A stretch of DNA of 64,000 nucleotides from UBA6183 sp943372215 (GTDB taxonomy: Bacteria > Bacteroidota > Bacteroidia > UKL13-3), in NCBI GenBank assembly GCA_943372215.1, contig CALRXU020000013.1, positions 84,819 through 148,818 of the forward strand, read 5' to 3'. The notes under the pieces are model-generated. The model was not told the DNA's origin. It ran no database searches and worked only from the letters and a program-made list of their open reading frames with translations. The position numbers and the translations under genes are program-made. Below, piece after piece: positions 26,419-34,991 of this stretch (the first letter of the stretch is position 1; the number at the start of each line of letters is the position of its first letter).

Positions 26419-28362
26419 ATGAGAATATTCTTATTCGTTACCCTTGCTTTGTCTTTTTTAAGTTCAATCAACGCCCAGCCCGTTTACGATTATGAACAGC
26501 TTGCTAAAAAATACAAAGGCAATACCATATTGGTATTAAATAGAGAGCAACACCTAAAACTAGGCATGAAAAAAGGGGCATTTGATATTGAGTCCGAACA
26601 TGTGCAGCAGTTTTATCATATTGATAATAAAAACGTGGGGTACTCTGAACGAGAGATTGGCTACTCCCCTACATTTTATGTGATTAAAGATTTAGAAGCG
26701 AACACTTACATACCTGATGGAAAAGGCAAGTTCAAAAAGATTGCAGTTACTGAATTTAAGGACGAAGGTCAGGTTGATGGTGGCTCCATATTTTATGATG
26801 GTTATCGTTATAAAAAGTTTAAGTTTTCATCACTGGCATCTGGCGTAATTTCAGAAACTAAATTCACTTACGAATACAAAGACCCAAGCCACCTAGGCGC
26901 TTTCTATTTCATGTGGGGCTCACCTCATTATAACATGAGTTATACCGTAACGGTAGGCAAGGATATAAAAATTGGTTACAAGTTTTTTGGGGATAGCAGT
27001 TTTGTAAAACATACCGTAACAAAAGATGGGGATAACCTGATTCACAAATGGGAAGCAAATGAGGTGTTAGCTGCCAAAGGTTACGATGATGCAGTAAATG
27101 ACCGTTATTTTGAGCCTCATGTTTATGTATACATTGCTGAATATAAAACAAAAAATGAGGGATGGAAACCCTTGTTTGGCACTGAAAAGGAGCTATATAA
27201 TCATGATTACAAATACATTGAAAACCTAAACAAGGAGCCTGTTAATGAACAATTAAAAATGGTTGTTGATTCCATTAAACAAGTTTCTGCTGGTGAAAAG
27301 GACCTGATGCGAAGTATTTATTATTGGGTGCAACAAAACATGAGGTATATCGCTTTTGAGGATGGTCTTGGTGGGCAAGTACCCCGTGAAGCAAATGATG
27401 TTTATACCAAACGCTTTGGTGATTGTAAGGATTTCTCGAGTTTGATTACTTATATGATGAAAGTGGCTGGTGTAAAATCATACATGACCTGGATTGGAAC
27501 GCGGGATTTGCCTTATTCCTATAAAGATTTGCCATTGGGCTATGCAAGCAACCATATGATAGCAAGTGCCTATATAGATAACCAATGGATTTTTATTGAC
27601 GGTACTTCTAATCACACTCCTTTCGGTGTTCCTTCAGGGTTTATACAAGGTAAAGAGGCCTTTATTGCTATTAATAAAGATTCTTTTGTAATCACTCAAG
27701 TGCCTATTATGCCAACTACATTTAACCTAAGCGCTGACTCAATATATCTGACTTTAAATGCTGGCGTGCTTGAAGGCTCTGGAAATTTAGCTATGCATGG
27801 TTATGTGAGGTCGTATATGGTTGATCGCCTTTATTACACAGGTATTGATAAGATAAATGACTACCTAAAAAAGTATGTATCATTAGGTAATAACAAATGT
27901 GAGGTGGTTGAGGCAAGCATTGGTAATTATAAAAACAATGATACGCCTGTAGTAATCCGTTTTAGCTTTAAACTACCAGATTATGTAAGAACCATTGATA
28001 ATGACCTTTACGTAAACATGCATTTGCGTAAGGTGTATGCCAACGATAAAATTGATACCACTGGAAAACGAATAGCTGCAAAAGAACTGGAATATGCCTA
28101 CCAAGATCAATCAACTTTTGTTTTGCGTGTACCCGATGGCTATAAAATAAAAAAGATGCCGGCTGATGTGCATTATACCAGTAACGATTTAAATTATCAT
28201 TTCACCTATAACCTATCTGGTAATTTACTAACGTTTAAACAACAATCATCCTACAATAAGCTTACTGTTGAGCTAAAGGATTTTGATAATTGGAATAAAC
28301 AAATGGAGATACTCACTAAAATTTATAAAGAAAGCGTAATTTTAACTAAAACAAAACCCTAA
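26419..28362 (+). CDS. DUF3857/transglutaminase-like protein, catalytic triad intact
   Basis: 647 residues with a signal peptide (FLFVTLALSFLSSINAQ). The N-terminal half is a beta-rich DUF3857-type domain. The middle is a transglutaminase-like papain fold: Cys336 in RFGDCKDFSSL, His379 in SNHMIAS and Asp394 in FIDGTSN form the expected triad. A beta domain follows to the C-terminus. It may cleave or crosslink peptides in the periplasm; true substrates of this family are not established. It lies 3 bases after the MORN-repeat gene and 1 base before its paralogue, so the three are one operon. Confidence 0.9.
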   Translation: MRIFLFVTLALSFLSSINAQPVYDYEQLAKKYKGNTILVLNREQHLKLGMKKGAFDIESEHVQQFYHIDNKNVGYSEREIGYSPTFYVIKDLEANTYIPDGKGKFKKIAVTEFKDEGQVDGGSIFYDGYRYKKFKFSSLASGVISETKFTYEYKDPSHLGAFYFMWGSPHYNMSYTVTVGKDIKIGYKFFGDSSFVKHTVTKDGDNLIHKWEANEVLAAKGYDDAVNDRYFEPHVYVYIAEYKTKNEGWKPLFGTEKELYNHDYKYIENLNKEPVNEQLKMVVDSIKQVSAGEKDLMRSIYYWVQQNMRYIAFEDGLGGQVPREANDVYTKRFGDCKDFSSLITYMMKVAGVKSYMTWIGTRDLPYSYKDLPLGYASNHMIASAYIDNQWIFIDGTSNHTPFGVPSGFIQGKEAFIAINKDSFVITQVPIMPTTFNLSADSIYLTLNAGVLEGSGNLAMHGYVRSYMVDRLYYTGIDKINDYLKKYVSLGNNKCEVVEASIGNYKNNDTPVVIRFSFKLPDYVRTIDNDLYVNMHLRKVYANDKIDTTGKRIAAKELEYAYQDQSTFVLRVPDGYKIKKMPADVHYTSNDLNYHFTYNLSGNLLTFKQQSSYNKLTVELKDFDNWNKQMEILTKIYKESVILTKTKP

Positions 28363-28363
28363 C

Positions 28364-30352
28364 ATGTCAATACAATACCTCAAATCAGGCTTAGTGCTCC
28401 TGTTTTTTACTTTTTACACTGCTGTTCAAGGGCAGGATTATTCTCTTTATTGCTCGTCATACGATTGGCTAGAAAAACCGGCTAATTTCGTTCCTGATTC
28501 AATAGAAAAAACCTATCCTAGTGTTACGGTTTTAATGAAACGCATTAACGAATACCGCTATAATGATAAAACAAGAATGCTCGAGGCATTCTTTTGTTCC
28601 CACAATATCAAGTACCTTAATGATGATAAATCTATAGAGGAGAACAATAAGGTTTATATTCCAACCTACCAATCACAGAATCTGGTTACCTTAAAATCGC
28701 GAGTGATTAAAAATGGTAAAGTTGTTTTTGAGGCCGGGCAAAAAGATTTTATTCAGGTTGAGGAAGAAGGCAGCAAGTACAACATGCTTGCCCTGAAAGG
28801 CGTTGAAAAAGGATGCATTGTAGAAACCGTTACCATTATGCGTTTAAATGACTATGAAATTTATGGAGATGAATATTTCCAGTCGAGTAGTTTCATTAAA
28901 CGGGCCGAGTTTTATTTGATTACTCCGGAAATATTGGAATTTAAATGCAAATCGTACAACAAGTTTAGCCCAATAACAGATTCGGTTGCAAATGAACGCC
29001 ATGTTTATTTTGGAGCTACCAATAATATTCCTCCATTTGATGCCGAAGAAAAATACTCATTGCTTAATGCCAATAAACAACGGGTGGAGTACGTATACCA
29101 CCAAAATGCAGAAACCAAAAAAATGAATGCCAAGTGGCCGGAATTAGGCAGGCAGTTTTACGACCGAATGAGTTATGAGTATGACAAAAACCAAAAAGAC
29201 CTTGAGAAGTTCTTAAGTAAAATACCATTGGACAAAGCCAAAACAGAGGCTGAAAAAGTATTTATGATTGAGAACTTCTTAAAAACCAATATTTCTGTTG
29301 ATGATAATTTAAGCATAGAAATAAAAACATTTGGTGATAACTTAAAAAAGAAAGTGGCCTCCCCTTTTAGGTTTAATCAAATTATGGCCCAGCTATACAG
29401 AAAAGCTGGTATTAATATTGAGTACATTCTAACCTGTAAAAAAGAGTATAAACGTTTTGATCCAGAATTCGACTCTTGGTCGTATTTGAGAAATGTGCTT
29501 TTTTATGTTCCAGCAACTAAAACATTTATTGACCCTCAAGAACCATTTAGCAGAATGGGTAAAATTAGCACAGAATATTTGGGGCAATATGGTTTATTTA
29601 TTAAACTGGTAGGTTTGGGTGATGTGGTTTCAGCCACAGCCAGTGTTAAACTTGTTCCGGGTAATGATGTAAAAAGCAGCAATGATATTGAGAAGTACAC
29701 TGTTAGTTTAAATGGCGCATTGGATAAAGCAATTATACAGTACACCAGGCAAATGTATGGGTATGCAGAGCAAAACATTAAGAGCTATTATTTTGTGCTT
29801 GATGATGAGAAAAAGAAAGAGTTTATTGAAACTTTTGTAAGAGGTCTTGCCAAAAATGCCACCATCGAGAACTTAACAGTTGAAAATTATCGCCCAGATG
29901 TATTTGAAGAAATTAACAAGCCCTTGGTTATTCAGGCAAAACTCACCACTGATTATTATGTAGATCCGATTAGTGATCAGAGTATTATGTTGAAAATTGG
30001 TGATGTGATTGGACAACAATCAGAAATGTATCAAGAGAAACCACGGATTAATCAGGTGGATATTGATTTTGCACACAGTTATACCCGCGAGATTATTGTT
30101 GAGTTGCCAGAGGGTTACATCGTAAAAGGCGCAGATAAATTGAATATTAATTACAAATACAATAACAGCAAAAACGAACCGTCTTATGGCTTTGTGTCAA
30201 GTTACAAAATAGAAGGAAACAAACTTATTATAGATTGTGTGGAGTATTATAATGATATGACTTACAAAATGGAAGAGTTTAATCAATTTAAGCAGGTAAT
30301 TAATGCTGCTGCTGATTTTAATAAAATAACCATTTTGTTGGAAAAGAAATAA
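28364..30352 (+). CDS. DUF3857/transglutaminase-like paralogue lacking catalytic Cys and His
   Basis: 662 residues with a signal peptide (GLVLLFFTFYTAVQGQ). It has the same order as the preceding protein: beta-rich DUF3857-type domain, transglutaminase-like core, C-terminal beta domain. In the core the Cys position aligns with Pro334 (ASPFRFNQIMAQLYRKAGI, where the active paralogue has GDCKDF...KVAGV), and the His region reads SYLRNVLFYV with no His. The Asp-like FIDPQEP is kept. It is therefore probably not an enzyme but a binding or regulatory partner of its neighbour. A perfect inverted repeat follows the stop by 21 bases. Confidence 0.85.
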   Translation: MSIQYLKSGLVLLFFTFYTAVQGQDYSLYCSSYDWLEKPANFVPDSIEKTYPSVTVLMKRINEYRYNDKTRMLEAFFCSHNIKYLNDDKSIEENNKVYIPTYQSQNLVTLKSRVIKNGKVVFEAGQKDFIQVEEEGSKYNMLALKGVEKGCIVETVTIMRLNDYEIYGDEYFQSSSFIKRAEFYLITPEILEFKCKSYNKFSPITDSVANERHVYFGATNNIPPFDAEEKYSLLNANKQRVEYVYHQNAETKKMNAKWPELGRQFYDRMSYEYDKNQKDLEKFLSKIPLDKAKTEAEKVFMIENFLKTNISVDDNLSIEIKTFGDNLKKKVASPFRFNQIMAQLYRKAGINIEYILTCKKEYKRFDPEFDSWSYLRNVLFYVPATKTFIDPQEPFSRMGKISTEYLGQYGLFIKLVGLGDVVSATASVKLVPGNDVKSSNDIEKYTVSLNGALDKAIIQYTRQMYGYAEQNIKSYYFVLDDEKKKEFIETFVRGLAKNATIENLTVENYRPDVFEEINKPLVIQAKLTTDYYVDPISDQSIMLKIGDVIGQQSEMYQEKPRINQVDIDFAHSYTREIIVELPEGYIVKGADKLNINYKYNNSKNEPSYGFVSSYKIEGNKLIIDCVEYYNDMTYKMEEFNQFKQVINAAADFNKITILLEKK

Positions 30353-30373
30353 GGTTACCTGCGTGAATATCTG

Positions 30374-30406
30374 GTACAGTAAAACAATTTGGTTGTTTTA
30401 CTGTAC
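30374..30406 (+). terminator. Perfect 14-bp inverted repeat between operon end and SRPBCC gene
   Basis: GTACAGTAAAACAA / TTGTTTTACTGTAC with a 5-base loop (TTTGG). It starts 21 bases after the stop of the DUF3857 paralogue and ends 9 bases before the ATG at 30416. It lacks a run of T after the stem, so it may be a weak terminator, an attenuator or a protein-binding palindrome. Confidence 0.5.
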
Positions 30407-30415
30407 TATATATTG

Positions 30416-30874
30416 ATGAAACCGCACATTTTAGAAACAACTACCATCATTAAGAGGCCACTTGCTGAAGTGTTTGATTTTTTTAGTAAGGCCGAAAACC
30501 TCAATAAATTAACTCCTCCTGAGGTGCATTTTACCATTGTTACTCCTTTACCCATAAAAATGTTTCCTGGGACATTGATTGATTATCGGATAAAACTTAA
30601 CGGTATTCCAATGAAATGGCGCACAAAAATTTCAGTTTGGAACGCCCCTCATCAATTTGTTGATGAACAAATTAAAGGCCCATATGTGCGCTGGCACCAC
30701 ACCCACTCCTTTAAAGATTTGGGCAATGGCACCACACAAATGACTGACCGCGTGGAATACCTTTCGCCCGGTTGGATATTAGAGCCGTTGATTAACTGGC
30801 TTTTTGTTGGCAAGAAAGTAGCTGGTATTTTTGAATATAGAGAACAGCAGTTGCAACACATTTTTGGCAATTAG
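30416..30874 (+). CDS. SRPBCC (START/Bet v1-like) family protein
   Basis: 152 residues from MKPHILETTTIIKRP at 30416; the frame extends nine codons upstream only through a TTG inside the inverted repeat, so I use the ATG. The helix-grip fold is suggested by the opening strand (TTTIIKRPLAEVFDFFSKAENL), the RIKLNGIPMKWRTKIS strands, HTHSFKDLGNGTTQMTDRVEY and a C-terminal helix ending YREQQLQHIFGN. This branch (CDC-like or polyketide-cyclase-like) binds hydrophobic ligands; the ligand is unknown. The gene stands alone, with a bidirectional terminator after it. Confidence 0.88.
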   Translation: MKPHILETTTIIKRPLAEVFDFFSKAENLNKLTPPEVHFTIVTPLPIKMFPGTLIDYRIKLNGIPMKWRTKISVWNAPHQFVDEQIKGPYVRWHHTHSFKDLGNGTTQMTDRVEYLSPGWILEPLINWLFVGKKVAGIFEYREQQLQHIFGN

Positions 30875-30907
30875 GCACTGTTCATAAACGGACTACCCAT
30901 AAAAAAA

Positions 30908-30933
30908 CTCAACCTTTTGGGTTGAGTTTTTTT
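30908..30933. terminator. Bidirectional terminator between SRPBCC and M20 genes
   Basis: CTCAACC / GGTTGAG stem with loop TTTTG, flanked by seven A on the left and seven T on the right, so it works for both convergent genes. It lies 33 bases after the SRPBCC stop and 15 bases beyond the M20 stop. Confidence 0.85.
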
Positions 30934-30947
30934 GGCGTGTTCTTTAA

Positions 30948-32336
30948 TTATTTGCTTCCTTCAGCATAATACTTAAAGAAGTAAGGAATGGTTTCAATAC
31001 CTTTTAAATAGTTTACAATACCATAGTGTTCGTTTGGTGAATGCAACGCATCACTATCCAATCCAAAACCCATTAATACCGATTTTAAGCCAAGCTCTTG
31101 CTCAAACATGGCCACAATAGGAATACTTCCTCCTCCACGGGTTGGTACAGGTGTTTTACCAAACGTAGTTTCCATGGCTTTTGCTGCTGCCCTGTAAGCC
31201 ACACTATCTGTAGGTGTTACCACTGGTTCACCTCCATGGTGTGGTTTTACTTCTACCTTAACGCCTTTGGGCGCTATGCTTTCAAAGTGGTTTTTAAATA
31301 AGGTTGTAATTTCATCACTCACCTGATGAGGCACCAAACGCATGCTTATTTTGGCAAATGCCTTGCTCGGCAATACTGTTTTTGCACCTTCGCCAATATA
31401 GCCTCCCCAAATGCCGTTTACATCTAATGTTGGACGAATACCAGTGCGCTCTAAAGTAGTATAACCCGCTTCTCCCCTTACATCTTCAATGGCTAAATCC
31501 TGCTTGTAAGCTTCCAAATCAAATGGAGCGAGGTTTAAGTCTTTTCGTTCTGCCTCGGTTAGTTCAGCCACTTTATCATAAAAGCCAGGAATGGTAATGT
31601 GGTTATTTTCATCATGCATGCTTGCAATCATTTTTGCAAGAATGTTTATTGGGTTAGCCACTGCACCACCGTATACACCACTATGCAAGTCGCGGTTTGG
31701 CCCAGTAACTTCCACTTCAACATAACTTAATCCGCGCAATCCGGTGTCAATGCTTGGCACGTCATTGGCAATAATTGATGTATCAGAAATCAATACTACA
31801 TCAGCCTTTAAACGTTCTTTGTTGGCAATGCAAAAATCAGTTAAGTTATTGCTGCCCACTTCTTCCTCTCCCTCAATCATCATTTTAATGTTGCACGGCA
31901 ATGAGTTTGTTTTCATCATAAACTCAAATGCTTTTACATGCATATAAAACTGGCCTTTATCATCAGCTGAACCTCTGGCAAAAATAGCCCCTTCTGGATG
32001 GAGTGCTGTTTTTTTAATGGTGGGTTCAAAAGGAGGTGTATCCCATAACTCCAATGGCACCGCTGGTTGCACATCATAATGCCCGTAAACCAACACCGTT
32101 GGCAAGCTTGGGTCAATTATTTTTTCGCCATATACAATGGGATGGCCCGGTGTAGGGCAAATTTCAACCTTATCAGCACCAGCAGCTTTCATGCTGTTGG
32201 CCACAAATTCGGCAGCCTTGGCCACATCTCCTGCAAAAGCACTATCAGCACTTATTGAAGGAATACGCAATAGGGCAAAAAGTTCATCTAAAAAACGTTG
32301 TTTGTTTTGTTCAATGTATTGTTTGATATCATTCAT
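30948..32336 (-). CDS. M20 family dipeptidase/metallopeptidase
   Basis: 462 residues, zinc-dependent exo-/dipeptidase of the M20 clan. The metal ligands and catalytic residues are visible in order: VYGHYDVQP (His, and the Asp two residues on), ARGSADDKGQ (bridging Asp), EGEEEVGS (catalytic Glu and a Glu ligand), ISDTS (Asp) and the C-terminal HSPNEHY (His). The lid/dimerisation domain is present (DLHSGVYGGAVANPI). No signal peptide, so cytoplasmic peptide breakdown is likely. It lies 12 bases after the ABC ATPase gene and may be read from the same transcript. Confidence 0.94.
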   Translation of the reverse strand: MNDIKQYIEQNKQRFLDELFALLRIPSISADSAFAGDVAKAAEFVANSMKAAGADKVEICPTPGHPIVYGEKIIDPSLPTVLVYGHYDVQPAVPLELWDTPPFEPTIKKTALHPEGAIFARGSADDKGQFYMHVKAFEFMMKTNSLPCNIKMMIEGEEEVGSNNLTDFCIANKERLKADVVLISDTSIIANDVPSIDTGLRGLSYVEVEVTGPNRDLHSGVYGGAVANPINILAKMIASMHDENNHITIPGFYDKVAELTEAERKDLNLAPFDLEAYKQDLAIEDVRGEAGYTTLERTGIRPTLDVNGIWGGYIGEGAKTVLPSKAFAKISMRLVPHQVSDEITTLFKNHFESIAPKGVKVEVKPHHGGEPVVTPTDSVAYRAAAKAMETTFGKTPVPTRGGGSIPIVAMFEQELGLKSVLMGFGLDSDALHSPNEHYGIVNYLKGIETIPYFFKYYAEGSK

Positions 32337-32348
32337 ACTAAATAGAAA

Positions 32349-33278
32349 TTATTGTTTAATCAAGGAATTTGGTTGGTGATTGTTTACGACTTTAATAAAA
32401 ATTTCGGCCATTCCAGGAATTTGTTCACTAAAGCTAATCACATCAGCTTGTTGGATAATTTGTGAAAGTAACACATTATTGGCTTCCTGCGCTGGCTTTT
32501 TTATTTCGTAAACAAACTGTTGTTCTTCAATTTTTTTGGTGCTTAATATGTTGTAATACTCTGGTAAATGAAGCTGGCTTGTTGTACAAGTTACTTCGAA
32601 GGTGTGGGTTCTAAATTGCTCACGAACTTGCTTTACAGAGCCGTCTAATACCTTTTCTGATTTATTAATCAAGGCAATATCATCACATAGTTGTTCCACA
32701 CTTTCCATGCGGTGTGTACTAAAAATAATGCTACAGCCTTGTTGCTTGAGTTTGAGAATTTCTTCTGTAATTAACCCAGCATTTATGGGGTCGAAGCCAC
32801 TAAATGGCTCATCCAAAATAATGAGTTTAGGTTGATGCAACACTGTGGCAATAAATTGTATTTTTTGCTGCATGCCTTTACTCAATTCTTCTACTTTTTT
32901 ACCCCACCACGCTTTTATTTCAAACTTCTCAATCCAATCTTTCAGCTTTTCCATGGCATCAGCCCTGCTCAAGCCTTTAAGTTGAGCAAAATAGAGCAAT
33001 TGCTCACCCACTTCCATTTTTTTATATAAACCCCGCTCTTCGGGTAAATAACCAATCTGATAAATATGTTGTGGTTTTAAAGGTTCACCCAAAAATATCA
33101 CTTGCCCTTTATCGGCTTGGGTAATTTGTGTGATAATGCGGATAAGGCTGGTTTTACCTGCACCGTTTGGCCCCAACAAACCAAATATACTACCTTCACG
33201 AACCGCAATACTCACGTCATTAAGTGCCTTGTGACCGGAGTATTGTTTGTGTACGTTTTTAACTTCTAAAATATTCAT
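32349..33278 (-). CDS. ABC transporter ATP-binding protein
   Basis: 309 residues. Walker A GLLGPNGAGKTSLIR, Q-loop region IGYLPEERGLYKKM, signature LSKGMQQKIQFIATVL, Walker B LIILDEPFSGFDP and the switch His in IIFSTHRM. The C-terminal 70 residues form a DUF4162-like tail, as in ABC-2 exporters of the NatA/drug type. The YLPEERGLY form is typical of Bacteroidota ABC-2 ATPases. No permease gene is adjacent in the window, so the transported substrate is unknown. Upstream of M20 by 12 bases. Confidence 0.92.
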   Translation of the reverse strand: MNILEVKNVHKQYSGHKALNDVSIAVREGSIFGLLGPNGAGKTSLIRIITQITQADKGQVIFLGEPLKPQHIYQIGYLPEERGLYKKMEVGEQLLYFAQLKGLSRADAMEKLKDWIEKFEIKAWWGKKVEELSKGMQQKIQFIATVLHQPKLIILDEPFSGFDPINAGLITEEILKLKQQGCSIIFSTHRMESVEQLCDDIALINKSEKVLDGSVKQVREQFRTHTFEVTCTTSQLHLPEYYNILSTKKIEEQQFVYEIKKPAQEANNVLLSQIIQQADVISFSEQIPGMAEIFIKVVNNHQPNSLIKQ

Positions 33279-33368
33279 TTAAAAAATTAACTGAGCCACA
33301 AATTAAGCACAATAAACCAATTGGCGATAGTGTAATTTGGAAAAATTAAAAGAATTAACTTGACTTGA

Positions 33369-34772
33369 CTAAAGAATGGCTCTAAAAAGCAAGAATAAAC
33401 CACCAGCCATTAACACCGTTACAGGCAATGTTAAAATCCATGCTATAAAAATGCTCTTAATGGTTTTTACCTGTAAATTCTTGATGCCCTTGCTGGCCAC
33501 CATGCTACCCGCAATACCGCTTGACAACACTTGGGTTGTGCTTACTGGCAAACCCATCCAAGTACTAAAACCGATGGTACCTGCTGCCACCAATTCACTA
33601 CTGGCTCCTTGCGCATAAGTTAAATGTTGTTTGCCAATTTTTTCGCCAATGGTTTTTACAATGCGTTTCCAGCCCACCATGGTACCAAATCCCAGTGCAA
33701 CGGCAATCATTAATATTACCCAAGTTGGCGCATACTCCGTTAATGATTTGAGTTTACCTAATTTGGCCTCAATTTCTTTCTTTTGCTCCTTACTTAAATT
33801 CAAAGCTTTGTTCTCAAGCAACTTTTTACTGGCTTTTCCAATTAAAATGATGTCTTTACGCATTTCATATTGGCTAGCATCATCAATTAATAAAAACGAG
33901 CTTGATTTATTTATTCTTGATTCTAAATCAGTTACCAACGAATTAAACTTCACATACTCAAAGCTATCAGATTTATTTAATGCTGCAATGTTTAAATTTT
34001 GATATGACTCTTTAACTGCAATTAAATCCGCTTTATATTGGTTAATATCCTTGGTTTGATTAATGGCAAAATAGCCAGGCACTATTGCAATCAAAATCAA
34101 CATAACCAATCCAATACCTTTCTGGCCGTCATTACTTCCATGTGCCCAGCTAACACCAGTGCACGTAAGTATCAATATTAGTCTAATCCATAATGGTGGT
34201 GGTACATTTGAGTTTGGTTCTTTAAATATGGCTTTATCTTTAACCAACTGTTTTAGTAAGTACATTAAAAAAATAGCAAAACTAAAACCTAGTAATGGTG
34301 AAATTAGCAGTGACATACCAATTTCTCCTGCTTTACTCCAATTTACGTAGTCTATATTTGGATTTTCTGCCAACATACCAAAGGCCAGCCCAACTCCAAT
34401 AATAGAACCAACAAGGGTATGGGAACTGCTGCAAGGAATGCCGTAATACCAAGTGCCTAAATTCCAGATGATAGCAGTTAATAACAGGGCTAATATCATA
34501 GCCAAGTTATGAGCTACATTGGAATCTGTTAACATTTCTACTGGAAGTAAGTTGCTAATACCCATTGCAACCGCTATACCGCCAGCAAAAACGCCAAAGG
34601 CATTCCAAACCCCACTCCAAATAACCGCTACCCACGGCTTTAAACTATTGGTGTAAATAACCGTTGCTACCGCATTGGCGGTATCATGAAAACCATTTAT
34701 GAACTCAAATGCGAACGCTAAAACAAGACAAAAAACAAGAAGGGCCGTAAACGTTGGATCTAAACCAAACAT
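33369..34772 (-). CDS. Inorganic phosphate transporter, PiT family
   Basis: 467 residues with about ten membrane segments. The two PiT signature repeats are clear: GFHDTANAVATVIYTNSL near residue 28 and SSELVAAGTIGFSTWMGLPVSTTQ near residue 395, with a second GSNDGQKGIG motif near 213. A hydrophilic insert of about 120 residues (from YFAINQTKDINQYKADL to LKSLTEYAPT) separates the halves and is helical. PiT proteins import phosphate with H+ or Na+. No PhoU-like gene is adjacent. An exact -7 element lies upstream. Confidence 0.93.
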   Translation of the reverse strand: MFGLDPTFTALLVFCLVLAFAFEFINGFHDTANAVATVIYTNSLKPWVAVIWSGVWNAFGVFAGGIAVAMGISNLLPVEMLTDSNVAHNLAMILALLLTAIIWNLGTWYYGIPCSSSHTLVGSIIGVGLAFGMLAENPNIDYVNWSKAGEIGMSLLISPLLGFSFAIFLMYLLKQLVKDKAIFKEPNSNVPPPLWIRLILILTCTGVSWAHGSNDGQKGIGLVMLILIAIVPGYFAINQTKDINQYKADLIAVKESYQNLNIAALNKSDSFEYVKFNSLVTDLESRINKSSSFLLIDDASQYEMRKDIILIGKASKKLLENKALNLSKEQKKEIEAKLGKLKSLTEYAPTWVILMIAVALGFGTMVGWKRIVKTIGEKIGKQHLTYAQGASSELVAAGTIGFSTWMGLPVSTTQVLSSGIAGSMVASKGIKNLQVKTIKSIFIAWILTLPVTVLMAGGLFLLFRAIL

Positions 34773-34789
34773 ATATAATAGATTTTTAG

Positions 34790-34797
34790 CAAATGTA
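34790..34797 (-). promoter_or_regulatory. Candidate -7 element (TACATTTG) of the phosphate transporter gene
   Basis: Exact TAnnTTTG match on the minus strand, 17 bases before the ATG at 34772. No TTTG at the expected -33 distance, so support is partial. Confidence 0.4.
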
Positions 34798-34991
34798 AGT
34801 TTAGCCCATAATTTAGTATATTAACTAATTGTTAAGTTTAGTTGTAAAAATAACCCTGACCAATTTAATCCAATAGCTTTTGCTAGGACTTATCCGCTAA
34901 ATCCGCTATTTAAACCTTTTAACACATTTCAAAAAGGGGATATTGTTTTTTTATTCTACATTCGCCACTTTATTTTCAAAGTAAACTACGC

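Noticed and set aside
33631..34002. 123-codon plus-strand frame in the phosphate transporter
   Set aside because: Mirror of membrane-segment codons of the transporter; no start context or family.
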